DNA of 64,000 nucleotides, taken from contig JACJZT010000005.1 of NCBI GenBank assembly GCA_020635455.1, positions 264,365-328,364 on the forward strand. Direction: 5' to 3'. Below are positions 54,478 through 63,998 of the stretch, one piece after another. The number at the start of each line of letters is the position of its first letter. Position 1 is the stretch's first letter. The notes under the pieces are model-generated. The model made no database searches. It worked only from the letters and a program-made list of their open reading frames with translations, and was not told the origin of the DNA. Made by a program: the position numbers and the translations under genes. The DNA comes from Flavobacteriales bacterium (GTDB lineage: Bacteria; Bacteroidota; Bacteroidia; NS11-12g; UBA9320).

Positions 54478-54825
54478 ATGCCAGAATATAATAACGATAC
54501 TTTTTTTGATATGGTATATCAGGTTGTCCGTTTAATACCAAAGGGCAGAGTTACCAGCTACGGGGCTATTGCTAAATATTTAGGTGCTTCACGATCCAGT
54601 CGTATGGTTGGGTGGGCTATGAATAATGCTCACACACTTCAGGATCCGGTACCGGCGCATCGTGTGGTCAACCGCAATGGGTTGCTAACCGGTAAAGCAC
54701 ATTTTGGAGCACCGGATGCCATGAAAAATTTGCTTGAAAAAGAAGGAATTTCGGTCAAAGAAGATCAGATCCTTGATTTTAAGAAGATCTTTTGGGACCC
54801 TACAGAAGAGTTGGAAATTACTTAA
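54478..54825 (+). CDS. Alkyltransferase-like (ATL) protein
   Basis: This protein of about 115 residues has the DNA-binding domain of O6-alkylguanine-DNA alkyltransferase (IPKGRVTSYGAIAKYLGASRSSRMVGWAMNN, read in parts) with the active-site motif changed from PCHRV to PAHRV (A60). It cannot accept alkyl groups. ATL proteins instead bind O6-alkylguanine lesions and hand them to nucleotide-excision repair. The ATG at 54478 is preferred to the one at 54460. It converges on rlmD with an eight-base overlap of the coding ends. Confidence 0.9.
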   Translation: MPEYNNDTFFDMVYQVVRLIPKGRVTSYGAIAKYLGASRSSRMVGWAMNNAHTLQDPVPAHRVVNRNGLLTGKAHFGAPDAMKNLLEKEGISVKEDQILDFKKIFWDPTEELEIT

Positions 54826-56215
54826 GTTCAAGTAAGGTAACGTTTTCAACATGATGTGTATGCGGGAACATGTCAACCGGTTTCGTTTTTCGTATGTTGT
54901 ATTTTTCAGCAAGCATTTCAAGATCTCTTGCCTGAGTTGCCGGATTGCAACTCACATATACGATCTTTGGCGTACTCATTTTGAGTAATTGAGCAACCAC
55001 AGCCGGATGCATACCTGCTCTAGGCGGATCGGTAATTACCAAGTCAGGGGTCCCTGTGTTTTTGACAAATACATCATTCAATTCATAGCGCATATCTCCT
55101 ACGGTAAATTCCACATTTTTTATTCCGTTCAGGATGGCATTGTCTCTTGCATCTTCTATTGCCTGAGGCACGCTTTCGATTCCGTATACCTTCTGAGCAG
55201 AACGGGCTACGAAAAGTGAAATACTTCCGGTACCGCAATACAGATCGTATACCAGTTCGTTTCCTTTAAGGTCTGCAAATTCAAGAACGATGTTGTACAA
55301 GTGTAAAGCCTGATCAGGATTGGTTTGAAAAAAGGATTTCGGCCTTATTTTGTATTTAAGGTCTCCAAGCATTTCTGTTAAAAAATCGTTTCCCTTAAAA
55401 GTGTGAAGTTCAAGATCGTAAATTGCATCGTTAACCTTATCGTTCACACCGTATATTATTGAAGTAAGTTCCGGGAATTTCAAGGACATACTTTCAAGTA
55501 TACCGTTCATTTTTTTATCATCACTTTCCCCTGCGATCAGGATCATCATCCAGCTTCCATTTCGGGTATTACGGAAAGTTACATTTCTAAGGAAGCCTTT
55601 TCCGGCCTTGATGTCATAAAAAGAAATGTTGTTCTCAATGGCGTACTTTTTTATAAATTTCCTTAGCTCATTGCATAAATTCTCTTGCAGGTGGCAATTA
55701 TTTATATCCAGGATCTTATCGTATCGCCCGGAAATGTGGAACCCGGCGGCAACTATATTGTCTGCCTCTGTTTCTCCATCCAATAGCCAGCGCTTATTGC
55801 TGAAAGCAAATTCAAGTTTATTCCGGTATTCGGTTATGGCCGGTGCAGGTAAAATGGGCAACCATTCTTCGCAATCGATCTTCCCTATCCTTTGAAAAGC
55901 ATCTTTTACCTGCTGGTTTTTCCAGTGCAACTGCGCTTTATAACTCATGTGCTGCCATTTACACCCTCCGCAGACTCCAAAATGTTCGCAGAAAGGTTCA
56001 GTTCTGTCCGGCCCGGGAGTGATCAATCGGTCGATCTCAGCATAAAGTGTTTTTTTCTTTTTAGCATACAAACGAATATCCGCCACATCACCGGGCGAAC
56101 CGTATTTTACCATGATCACCCTGCCCTCAACCCTGGCGATACTGAAACCTTCAGAACCCGCTCCTTCTATGATCACATTTTCATAGATCTTACCGTATAA
56201 TTTTCCGATCGACAC
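54818..56215 (-). CDS. rlmD: 23S rRNA (uracil-C5)-methyltransferase, RlmD type
   Basis: This 465-residue SAM-dependent enzyme methylates a uridine of 23S rRNA (U1939 for RlmD); the exact target site is inferred. It has an N-terminal TRAM-like domain (VEGRVIMVKYGSPGDVADIRL), an iron-sulfur cluster with C76, C82 and C85 in CEHFGVCGGC and a fourth cysteine near NNCH, and the SAM-binding site in VYDLYCGTGSISLFVA. The catalytic cysteine is C423 in VSCNPAT, with DPPRAG before it. Length is typical. Confidence 0.92.
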   Translation of the reverse strand: MSIGKLYGKIYENVIIEGAGSEGFSIARVEGRVIMVKYGSPGDVADIRLYAKKKKTLYAEIDRLITPGPDRTEPFCEHFGVCGGCKWQHMSYKAQLHWKNQQVKDAFQRIGKIDCEEWLPILPAPAITEYRNKLEFAFSNKRWLLDGETEADNIVAAGFHISGRYDKILDINNCHLQENLCNELRKFIKKYAIENNISFYDIKAGKGFLRNVTFRNTRNGSWMMILIAGESDDKKMNGILESMSLKFPELTSIIYGVNDKVNDAIYDLELHTFKGNDFLTEMLGDLKYKIRPKSFFQTNPDQALHLYNIVLEFADLKGNELVYDLYCGTGSISLFVARSAQKVYGIESVPQAIEDARDNAILNGIKNVEFTVGDMRYELNDVFVKNTGTPDLVITDPPRAGMHPAVVAQLLKMSTPKIVYVSCNPATQARDLEMLAEKYNIRKTKPVDMFPHTHHVENVTLLELK

Positions 56216-56270
56216 CTTTTAAATTTGTCGCAAAAATGTATAAAGAAATTTAATTTTCGGGGTTTAGAAA

Positions 56271-56747
56271 TTATTTTTCGTGTTCTGCCACCACCCCTTT
56301 TAACAAGGCTTCAAATTTGTCGGGTTCAATGTACCCGGCTTCCGAGAGCATTACATTTTTCCTGGTTAAAAAAAAGTAGGTGGTTGGATACCCACTGCTA
56401 TTGCCGCCGCTTAATGCATACAACAACTGGCGTCCGTTGAAGGTATCCTTTTCATAGATGTATTTCCGGTCAAGTTCAGGATTAAATTTTATGGCTACAA
56501 AATCACGGTTGATCAGTTCGATAACTTTTTTGTCGGTATAAGTATTTCGGTCCATTACCTTACACCAGTGACACCAGTCGGTATACGCATCGATCAGAGC
56601 AACTTTCCCTTCATTTCGGGCTTTGATCACTCCTTCGTTCCAATCGTACCATTTAAGTTCTGGCGTGTCGGATGTATTTTTAACATTAAATCCGGTCATG
56701 AGAAAAATAAGTCCGAAAACCAATATTAATTGCTTGATATTATGCAT
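56271..56747 (-). CDS. Secreted thioredoxin-family protein
   Basis: This 158-residue protein has an N-terminal signal or anchor segment and a thioredoxin-like domain with a CHWC active site (C59, C62) in DAYTDWCHWCKVMDR. The ATDVxx-like context (YPTTYFFL, cis-proline) is of the DsbD-gamma/DUF255 type. The expected role is reduction of envelope disulfides. It is 55 bases upstream of rlmD on the same strand. Confidence 0.85.
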   Translation of the reverse strand: MHNIKQLILVFGLIFLMTGFNVKNTSDTPELKWYDWNEGVIKARNEGKVALIDAYTDWCHWCKVMDRNTYTDKKVIELINRDFVAIKFNPELDRKYIYEKDTFNGRQLLYALSGGNSSGYPTTYFFLTRKNVMLSEAGYIEPDKFEALLKGVVAEHEK

Positions 56748-56847
56748 GATTTAATATTTAAACACAAAAATAAAGCAAATAATATAGTCCAATTGTAATA
56801 TTATTCTTGAAATTTGCATTCCTCAGTATCAAAACGGATAAATAAGT

Positions 56848-57456
56848 TTGAATAAAGGTAAATTTGTAATTGATGGTGCCATAGAGGTTGAAAACCGGCC
56901 GACACCCGAAATCAAGTCTGGTGGAACTAAGCAGTCCCAGTTGAAGGCATGGCTTTGGGTATTTGTGATAACAACACTGGTTTTTTTCGTACTTGCATTT
57001 TATTTCTTCATTCAAATTGAAAATCACCAAACGGATCTGATCGATCAAAGATCAAGAAACAAAGCAATAGATGAGGTGGTTTCTAAGAATAAGGACTTAA
57101 AACAAAAGGAACTCGACCTGGAGAAGGAGATCTTTACCTTAAAGAAAAAACTTGGGGAAGAAGGAGAAGTGGCCTTGTTGGAGGAAGCGTATTTTGAAGT
57201 TCAGATCGGTAGTTTTGTAAACTTTGAGTTAACTATAAATCCTGAAGAAATGCTCGGCTTAAAGAAATATTCTTTGGGAGATACCACGAAAATTTGTTTG
57301 GGAAGATTCAGGGACTTTGACAGGGCTGACAGATTTAGAAAGGAAATTGTAAAACTTGGTTTTAAAAATGCGGTTGTAACCGGAAAATTGAACGAAAAGG
57401 AAATTTATACCGAAGATGCTCGTAAACTAATCGAAGATGAAACCGTAAAGAAATAA
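56848..57456 (+). CDS. Membrane protein with coiled coil and SPOR-like domain
   Basis: This 202-residue protein has a cytoplasmic N-terminus of about 35 residues, one membrane helix (about 36-58), a coiled-coil linker (about 70-105), and a C-terminal segment resembling a SPOR domain (YFEVQIGSFVNF, then KICLGRFRDFDRADRFRKEI and VVTGKLNE). SPOR domains bind denuded peptidoglycan. The start is a TTG at 56848, as no ATG is available before the helix; a -7-like TAAGTTTG overlaps it, so the start is uncertain. It precedes the DUF4175 gene by 52 bases. Confidence 0.65.
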   Translation: MNKGKFVIDGAIEVENRPTPEIKSGGTKQSQLKAWLWVFVITTLVFFVLAFYFFIQIENHQTDLIDQRSRNKAIDEVVSKNKDLKQKELDLEKEIFTLKKKLGEEGEVALLEEAYFEVQIGSFVNFELTINPEEMLGLKKYSLGDTTKICLGRFRDFDRADRFRKEIVKLGFKNAVVTGKLNEKEIYTEDARKLIEDETVKK

Positions 57457-57508
57457 ATAAAAGCTACTATCGTTTACTTATTAAGTATTTAAAAGGATAA
57501 AGTCATAA

Positions 57509-60500
57509 ATGGGAGAAAACGGAAAAAAGGATCTGCTCAATTCAGAATTGCTTCAAAAACTGGATGAGTTTATCAGGAAATACTACAAGAATCAGCTTTT
57601 AAGGGGAATCATTTTCTTTATCGGCGGTTTGCTTTCGTTTTTCCTCATCATTTCTGTACTCGAATATTTTGGCAGGTTTAACACTACAGTCAGAACCTTT
57701 CTTTTTTACAGTTTGATTCTTTTCGGGCTTATAATTCTCGTAAGATTTATAGCCATACCTCTGGCCAGATTATACAAGATAGGCCGAATACTTGATTACG
57801 ATGCAGCTTCAAGAATTATTGGGAAACATTTCGGGAACATACAGGACAAATTACTCAACACTCTTCAACTAAACCGAAGGTCTCAGAACGAGCTCGACAA
57901 CCGTTTTCTTGCAGCATCCATAGAACAAAAGATATCGGAACTCCGACCGGTAAAATTCTCTGCAGCCATTGATTTTAAAAGCAATAAAAAATACTTGAAA
58001 TATGCTTACGGGCCTTTTGCAGTACTTATGATCATTATGATCATTGCTCCCGGATTCAAGGAAACGACCACACGCCTGATACAGCATGATAAACATTTTG
58101 CTATCAAGGCTCCTTTTGATTTTTTATTAAAGAACAAAACCCTGGAATTTCTTCAAAACGACGATGTGGAGATCGACCTTGGCATGAAAGGCAATGTGCT
58201 TCCTGAAGAGGTTTATCTGGTTACCGAAGGCAACCGGTTTAAAATGAAAAAAGAGGACAAGTCTTCCTTTCTTTACATGCTGAAAAATGTACAGAAAAAC
58301 TTTTTCTTTCATTTTGAATCCAATGGCTTTAGTTCGGAAGAATATGAGCTGAAAGTAAAGCAAAGACCGGTGTTGCTGGATTTTAAAGTTCATCTGGACT
58401 ATCCCGAATATACCGGACGAAAAGATGAAAGCATCAATAACATTGGGGATATGACCATTCCTGCCGGCACGGTGGTAAAATGGGATTTTAATACCAAAAA
58501 TGTAGAACAACTCAGCCTGGCGGTTCCCGACCATGTTTACACGGCCCAAAATGAGGGCAAGGATAAATTTAGTTTTAAAAAGCTTTTTAAAAATACTGAA
58601 CTTTTAAAAATCAAAACTTCTAACAAGAATACCCAGAACAAAGACTCAATTCTCTATCAGATAAATGTGATCCCGGATGCTTTCCCTCAAATAAGTATGA
58701 AAGAAAAAAGGGACAGCAACGTTACCAAACTTATTTATTTTGTTGGTGACATTAACGACGATTATGGATTTTCAAGGCTTTTGTTTCACTATAAGTTTAT
58801 CGAGTCAAAAGAGGAAGACAAATTGAAAAAAGGTCTGTTAAGCTTCCCTGTTTCGATCATCAAAAACCAAACGGCTCAGAATTTCTATTACATGTGGGAC
58901 ATGAATTCGCTTGACATTAAACCGGGTGAAAAACTTGAATATTATTTTGAGATCTGGGACAACGATGCCATTAATGGAAGCAAGGCCACACGAACCGGTA
59001 ACGGCTTATTCGCGGCTCCAACGCTGGAACAAATTGAAAAGCAAACCGATGAAAGCAATAAAGCCATCAAGTCGGATATGGCCGAAGCAATCAAGGAATC
59101 CAAAAAACTTGAAGAAGAAATAAGTAAATACGAGCAAAAATTATCAGAGAAAAAATCGCTCAGCTGGGAAGATAAGAAACAGCTTCAGGATCTGATAAAG
59201 CAACATGAGGACCTTCAGAAAAAAATGGAGGACATTGTTGAACAGAACAAAACGAAAGACAAAAACGAAGAAGAATACAAAAAAATCGATCCAGAAACCA
59301 AGCAAAAGCAGGAAGAACTCCAAAAGCTCATGGAAGAACTTATGGACAAGGATATGAAAGATTTGCTTGAAAAGTTAAAAGAACTGCTGAAAGACAATAA
59401 TAGAGATGAGCTACAAAAAGAAATGAATAATTTCAAGTTGGGCGACAAAGATCTCAAGAAAAAAATGGAAAGGGCCCTGGAACTTTTAAAACAGCTTGAA
59501 CTTGAGAAAAAAATGGAAGAAACTATTGACAAGCTTAAGGAATTGGCAGAAGAACAAAAGAAATTATCAGAAGACAGCAAAAAGGACGGACAAAACAGCG
59601 AGGAGTTAAAAAAACAACAGGAAGAACTCAACAAAAAATTTGAAGATATCAAAAAAGACCTCAAGGAAATTCAGGAAAAAAACAAGCAACTTGAAAAACA
59701 GAATGATCTGAGTGACCATAAAGAGAAAGAAAAATCCATAGACAAAGAACAAAAAGAAAGTTCCGATCAACTTGAAAAGGAAAACAATAAAAAAGCGTCG
59801 CCACATCAAAAGAAAGCCGGTGATGAAATGGAAGAAATGAGTGAGCAAATGCAGGGTGAAATGGATGAGATGATGGCAGAAAGAGCTGAAGAAGATTACA
59901 ATACACTCAGACAAATTCTTGAAAATCTGGTACAGGTTTCTAAGGATCAGGAAAACCTTATGAAGGACTTCAAGGCTGTGGGTGGTTATAATCCAAAATT
60001 TGTGGAACTGGCTCAGGCACAGAAAAAACTACGTGACGACACCAAGATCATTGAAGATTCTTTATTTGCACTCAGTAAAAGAGTTATAAAAATTCAATCC
60101 TTTATCAATAAAGAAATGGGGCTGGTCAACAACAACATGGATAAGGCATTGGAAAAGTTAGGTTTTCGGGATATCAGGGCCGTTGTAAATCATCAGCAAT
60201 ACATTATGACCAGTCTGAACAATCTGGCTGTTATGCTCAGCGAGGTTTTGAAAAACATGCAGGACAACATGAAAAATTCCAAACCAAATCCTAGTTGTAA
60301 AAACCCCAAAAAGGGGAAAAGCGGGAAGCCGAGCATGAAGAGTTTGAGAGAAATGCAGGAAAAAATGAATAAGGAAATGGAGCAAATGGGAAAAAATGGC
60401 AAAGAAGGGAAAAGGCCAACTTCCGAACAGTTGGCTAAAATGGCAGCACAACAGGCCGCTTTAAGAAAAAAGATACAGGACTTGCAAAAAGAACTCGAGA

Positions 60501-60844
60501 AAGAGGGAAATGGTAAAAAACTGGGAGATCTTAATAAAACTCAGGAGATGATGGATGAAGTTGAAAAGGACATTGTAAACAAAAATGTTAATGAAGAAAC
60601 CCTCAAACGGCAAAGAGAAATTCTAACCCGATTGCTTGAACACGAAAGAGCAGAAAAGGAACAGGACGAGGACGACAAGCGACAATCAAATGAGGGCAAG
60701 CAAGTTAAACGTACCATGCCACCATCCCTTCAGGAATATTTAAAGCAACAACAAAAAGGACAGGAATTGCTGAGATCGGTATCTCCTGCCTTAAGCCCAT
60801 ATTATAAAGATAAGGTGAAATTGTATTTTAAATCATTGGAATAA
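57509..60844 (+). CDS. DUF4175-family giant membrane protein with long charged coiled coil
   Basis: This 1111-residue protein has two N-terminal membrane helices (about 35-60 and 70-95), another near residue 170, and a DUF4175-type beta domain to about 510. A very long lysine- and glutamate-rich coiled coil follows (about 515-820), with repeats of EELQK and KKLxEE type, then helical regions to the end. DUF4175 proteins are found in Bacteroidota and some proteobacteria; their role is unknown, and an envelope scaffold is possible. It lies 5 bases before the biotin carrier gene. The antisense frames along the coil are serine-rich shadows. Confidence 0.82.
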   Translation: MGENGKKDLLNSELLQKLDEFIRKYYKNQLLRGIIFFIGGLLSFFLIISVLEYFGRFNTTVRTFLFYSLILFGLIILVRFIAIPLARLYKIGRILDYDAASRIIGKHFGNIQDKLLNTLQLNRRSQNELDNRFLAASIEQKISELRPVKFSAAIDFKSNKKYLKYAYGPFAVLMIIMIIAPGFKETTTRLIQHDKHFAIKAPFDFLLKNKTLEFLQNDDVEIDLGMKGNVLPEEVYLVTEGNRFKMKKEDKSSFLYMLKNVQKNFFFHFESNGFSSEEYELKVKQRPVLLDFKVHLDYPEYTGRKDESINNIGDMTIPAGTVVKWDFNTKNVEQLSLAVPDHVYTAQNEGKDKFSFKKLFKNTELLKIKTSNKNTQNKDSILYQINVIPDAFPQISMKEKRDSNVTKLIYFVGDINDDYGFSRLLFHYKFIESKEEDKLKKGLLSFPVSIIKNQTAQNFYYMWDMNSLDIKPGEKLEYYFEIWDNDAINGSKATRTGNGLFAAPTLEQIEKQTDESNKAIKSDMAEAIKESKKLEEEISKYEQKLSEKKSLSWEDKKQLQDLIKQHEDLQKKMEDIVEQNKTKDKNEEEYKKIDPETKQKQEELQKLMEELMDKDMKDLLEKLKELLKDNNRDELQKEMNNFKLGDKDLKKKMERALELLKQLELEKKMEETIDKLKELAEEQKKLSEDSKKDGQNSEELKKQQEELNKKFEDIKKDLKEIQEKNKQLEKQNDLSDHKEKEKSIDKEQKESSDQLEKENNKKASPHQKKAGDEMEEMSEQMQGEMDEMMAERAEEDYNTLRQILENLVQVSKDQENLMKDFKAVGGYNPKFVELAQAQKKLRDDTKIIEDSLFALSKRVIKIQSFINKEMGLVNNNMDKALEKLGFRDIRAVVNHQQYIMTSLNNLAVMLSEVLKNMQDNMKNSKPNPSCKNPKKGKSGKPSMKSLREMQEKMNKEMEQMGKNGKEGKRPTSEQLAKMAAQQAALRKKIQDLQKELEKEGNGKKLGDLNKTQEMMDEVEKDIVNKNVNEETLKRQREILTRLLEHERAEKEQDEDDKRQSNEGKQVKRTMPPSLQEYLKQQQKGQELLRSVSPALSPYYKDKVKLYFKSLE

Positions 60845-60849
60845 AAAGA

Positions 60850-61344
60850 ATGTATAGCGCGAATGTAAATGACCGGTCGGTGTTTGAGGTAAGTTTAAAC
60901 GAAGGAATTTTCAAATTAAACAATACCGAAACCGAACTTGATATTATAAAGAATGGTGATGGCAGCTTTCATGCCATTTACAAAGGAAAATCGTATACGA
61001 TCAAGGTAAAGGATGATAACCGTGAAAATATGGGCCTTGAAATCAATAAAACCGATTACCGGGTGCACCTGAAAAACGAGTTGGATCTTCTTTTGACTAA
61101 ATTGGGTATGGATAAAAATTCGGATCATAAAATCAATGAATTAAAAGCACCGATGCCCGGAATGGTCTTAAAGGTACTTGTTAAGGAAGGTGACCCTGTT
61201 AAAAAAGGTGAAGGTTTGCTGGTGCTTGAAGCAATGAAAATGGAAAATAACATTAAAGCTGCCGGCGATGGTTTGGTTGAAGAAATAAAGATAAAGGCCG
61301 GAGATAAGGTTGAAAAAAACCAGCTTCTGATCAGGTTTTCATAA
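60850..61344 (+). CDS. Biotin carboxyl carrier-type protein
   Basis: This 164-residue protein ends in a biotinyl domain (about 98-164) with the biotin-attachment lysine K130 in EAMKMENN and the PMPG turn. The N-terminal 95 residues are a beta domain as seen in acyl-CoA carboxylase carrier subunits of Bacteroidota. Its partners, a biotin carboxylase and a carboxyltransferase, are not in this window. It starts five bases after the DUF4175 stop and is cotranscribed with it, which is an odd pairing. Confidence 0.88.
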   Translation: MYSANVNDRSVFEVSLNEGIFKLNNTETELDIIKNGDGSFHAIYKGKSYTIKVKDDNRENMGLEINKTDYRVHLKNELDLLLTKLGMDKNSDHKINELKAPMPGMVLKVLVKEGDPVKKGEGLLVLEAMKMENNIKAAGDGLVEEIKIKAGDKVEKNQLLIRFS

Positions 61345-61392
61345 AAATATAAATTCCCTGTTTAGCCGGGTAAATGTCCAATCAGTTTTTTC

Positions 61393-61400
61393 TAATTTTG
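61393..61400 (+). promoter_or_regulatory. Putative -7 promoter box of the DUF3078 gene
   Basis: TAATTTTG matches TAnnTTTG and lies seven bases before the ATG at 61408, so the leader would be very short. No -33 element is clear. Confidence 0.35.
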
Positions 61401-61407
61401 AAAAATT

Positions 61408-62421
61408 ATGAAAAAGCGTTCCAGACACATAATTTTCTTTTTATCCTTATTCTGTTTTTTTATTGGAAATGCACAGATAAGCCAGCTTGATTCTTTAAAA
61501 ACAGAACTGACCAATGCCGAAACAAACAAAAAAGCGAGTGAGGCCAGAATTAAAGCCTTAAAAGCAGAAATTGAGAAAAAACTACCGGTCATCTTATGGA
61601 AGAAAGGTGGATTTTTCGCTGCTAATTTTAATCAGATGAGTTTTAATAATTGGGCCTCAGGAGGTGTTAACGCAATTTCCATAACAACTCTGGCAAACCT
61701 TTATGCCAAATATTCCAAAAAAAGAACCACTTGGGATAACAATCTTGATCTTGCATACGGTATGATTCAGAATAAAAACCAAAGCCTTCGTAAAAATGAG
61801 GATAAGATCGATTTCCTGTCAAAATTCGGCTACTTATCAAAACTTAAACACACCAATTATGCTGCCCTGGTTAATTTTAAAAGTCAGTTTGCACCTTCGT
61901 ATACCTTCGACGCAGAAAATGTGAGAAGTCCGATGATCTCAACCTTTATGGCTCCGGCATTTATTTTGGCATCGATCGGTATTGACTACAAACCCAAACC
62001 CTATTTTTCGGTATACCTTTCACCGGCAACCGGTAAATTTACCCTGGTAACCGTTGATAATAATTCTATTAAACAATCCTTTGCCGTTGATACCAACAAG
62101 GTACTTCGACCTGAGTTTGGAGCCTTAATGAACATCTTTTTCCAAAAAGACATCGTGACCAATGTTAATCTTTTGGCCCGGGCATCTTTGTTTAACAATT
62201 ACACCGACGAAAACAAACCGAATCGCAAGAACATTGACGTTAACCTTGAAACCATGATCAATGCAAAGTTGAATAAGTATGTAACCGCTTCACTGTTTCT
62301 TAACTGGATCTACGACAACGACATCGACATAAAATACGACGAAAAAGACGATACCAAGGTTGGTCCACGATTGCAGTTCAAGGAGGTTTTTGGAATTGGT
62401 TTGTCGTATAAATTCAACTAA
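61408..62421 (+). CDS. DUF3078 outer-membrane-type protein
   Basis: This 337-residue protein has a signal peptide (FFIGNAQ), a short coiled coil (about 25-50) and a DUF3078 beta-barrel-like domain. The latter has WKKGGFFAANFNQMSFNNWASGG split over the start, then strands of alternating hydrophobic residues to GIGLSYKFN at the end, a typical terminal beta signal. DUF3078 has no known function. It stands between the biotin carrier gene and glyA. Confidence 0.85.
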   Translation: MKKRSRHIIFFLSLFCFFIGNAQISQLDSLKTELTNAETNKKASEARIKALKAEIEKKLPVILWKKGGFFAANFNQMSFNNWASGGVNAISITTLANLYAKYSKKRTTWDNNLDLAYGMIQNKNQSLRKNEDKIDFLSKFGYLSKLKHTNYAALVNFKSQFAPSYTFDAENVRSPMISTFMAPAFILASIGIDYKPKPYFSVYLSPATGKFTLVTVDNNSIKQSFAVDTNKVLRPEFGALMNIFFQKDIVTNVNLLARASLFNNYTDENKPNRKNIDVNLETMINAKLNKYVTASLFLNWIYDNDIDIKYDEKDDTKVGPRLQFKEVFGIGLSYKFN

Positions 62422-62500
62422 AATCACGGATTTTGACCCGGGCGATTTCATTTTCGCCGGAGGGTTAGGAAATTCTGAATAAAACCATTTGGTTTGCAAG

Positions 62501-63778
62501 ATGCAACTCGACTCCGAAGTATTTGATCTGATCGCCAAAGAAAAAGAAAGACAACAAAATGGTATAGAACTTATCGCCTCAGAAAATTTTGTTTCCAAAC
62601 AGGTAATGGAAGCCATGGGTTCGGTACTCACAAATAAATACGCCGAAGGGCTTCCCGGCAAAAGATACTATGGAGGATGTGAAGTAGTTGATGTGATTGA
62701 AAATCTGGCCATTGAAAGGCTTAAAAAATTGTTTGGTGCAGAATGGGCCAATGTACAACCTCATTCAGGTGCCCAGGCGAATGCTGCAGTTATGCTCGCC
62801 TGTCTGCAACCGGGAGATTCTATACTGGGATTCGACTTATCGCATGGAGGGCATTTAACTCATGGCAGTCCGGTAAACTTTTCCGGTAAACTGTACAAGG
62901 CTAATTTTTATGGTGTTGAGAAAGAAACCGGATTGATCGATTGGGAAACGGTTGCAACAAAGGCAAGGGAAGTAAAGCCTAAACTTATCATTAGTGGTGC
63001 TTCTTCCTACAGCCGTGACTGGAATTATAAAAGACTGCGAGAAATTGCAGATGAAGTTGGCGCTTTATTGCTGGCAGACATTTCGCACCCTTCCGGTTTA
63101 ATCGCCACCAAATTGCTAAACGATCCATTGCCATATTGTCACATAGTGACCAGTACCACACACAAAACCCTTCGCGGACCAAGAGGAGGAGTAATAATGA
63201 TGGGAAAAGACTTCGAAAATCCATGGGGATTGACCACACCCAAAGATGAGATCAAAAAAATGTCTGCAGTTTTGGATGGAGCTGTTTTCCCGGGAACACA
63301 GGGAGGGCCACTGGAGCATGTGATCGCAGCCAAGGCCGTTGCTTTTCAGGAAGCACTTGGTGAAAGTTATCGTGAATACACCAAAAGAATCATTGAAAAT
63401 TCGAAGGAGCTTGCTAAGACCTTTGTGGATCTTGGCTATCAAATCATCAGCGGCGGTACCGACAATCATATGATGTTGATAGACCTAAGGGCTAAAGATG
63501 CAGAACTTACCGGAAAAATTGCCGATGACACCCTGGTAAAATGTCATATAACCATAAACAAAAACACAGTTCCATTTGAAACCAGAAGTCCATTTGTAAC
63601 CAGCGGGATAAGGATTGGAACGGCTGCAATAACCAGCAGGGGGATGGGAGTAAATGAAATGCCCCTTATCGCAGAATTGATCGACTATGCACTGGTAAAT
63701 CGGAACCATGAATCTGCCTTAAGATCTACTCAGGAAAAAGTGCACGAATTAATGAGCAACTATCCTTTGTATTCATAA
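62501..63778 (+). CDS. glyA: Serine hydroxymethyltransferase
   Basis: This 425-residue pyridoxal-phosphate enzyme converts serine and tetrahydrofolate to glycine and methylene-tetrahydrofolate. The ATG at 62501 gives the usual start; a TTG at 62489 is not needed. Family features are ELIASENFVSKQVMEAMGS, SGAQANAAVM, the pyridoxal lysine K222 in STTHKTLRGPRGG, and GTQGGPLEHVIAAKA. The motif LADISHPSGLI replaces the more common ADMAHIAGLIA, as in other Bacteroidota. The final 48 bases are repeated downstream of the gene. Confidence 0.96.
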   Translation: MQLDSEVFDLIAKEKERQQNGIELIASENFVSKQVMEAMGSVLTNKYAEGLPGKRYYGGCEVVDVIENLAIERLKKLFGAEWANVQPHSGAQANAAVMLACLQPGDSILGFDLSHGGHLTHGSPVNFSGKLYKANFYGVEKETGLIDWETVATKAREVKPKLIISGASSYSRDWNYKRLREIADEVGALLLADISHPSGLIATKLLNDPLPYCHIVTSTTHKTLRGPRGGVIMMGKDFENPWGLTTPKDEIKKMSAVLDGAVFPGTQGGPLEHVIAAKAVAFQEALGESYREYTKRIIENSKELAKTFVDLGYQIISGGTDNHMMLIDLRAKDAELTGKIADDTLVKCHITINKNTVPFETRSPFVTSGIRIGTAAITSRGMGVNEMPLIAELIDYALVNRNHESALRSTQEKVHELMSNYPLYS

Positions 63779-63823
63779 ACAGTTGTTAGAGTTTCCGGCT
63801 TTTTTAAGATCCAACAATCGCCT
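63730..63823 (+). repeat. First copy of a 94-bp direct repeat at the 3' end of glyA
   Basis: Covers the last 49 bases of glyA including the stop, and the 45 bases after it. It recurs at 63905-63998 with two mismatches. Confidence 0.92.
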
Positions 63824-63894
63824 GCCTCCGGCAGGTGATAACTACTTCGAATACTAAGTCTTCAAGGTCACCTGCCAGAGGCAGGCGACTGGGT
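63820..63894. repeat. Pair of palindromic elements between the glyA-end repeats
   Basis: GCCTGCCTCCGGCAGGTGA (63820-63838) and its near-perfect inverse TCACCTGCCAGAGGCAGGC (63868-63886, one mismatch of 19) face each other around about 30 bases. Each contains a small hairpin (CCTGCC-tcc-GGCAGG). They look like a REP/BIME-type unit; positions of the outer limits are approximate by a few bases. Confidence 0.7.
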
Positions 63895-63904
63895 TAAGAA
63901 CTAA

Positions 63905-63998
63905 TCAGGAAAAAGTGCACCAATTAATGAGCAACTATCCTTTGTATTCATAAACAGTTTTTAGAGTTTCCGGCTTTTTTAAGATCCAACAATCGCCT
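63905..63998 (+). repeat. Second copy of the 94-bp glyA-end repeat
   Basis: Matches 63730-63823 at 92 of 94 bases. The fragment holds the last codons of glyA out of context, with no start, and is noncoding. It runs to the end of the window, so more copies could follow. Confidence 0.92.

Noticed and set aside
59215..59914. Long serine- and phenylalanine-rich open frames on the minus strand
   Set aside because: They are the antisense of the Lys/Glu-rich coiled coil of the DUF4175 gene; codon bias in AAA/GAA codons removes stops on the opposite strand.
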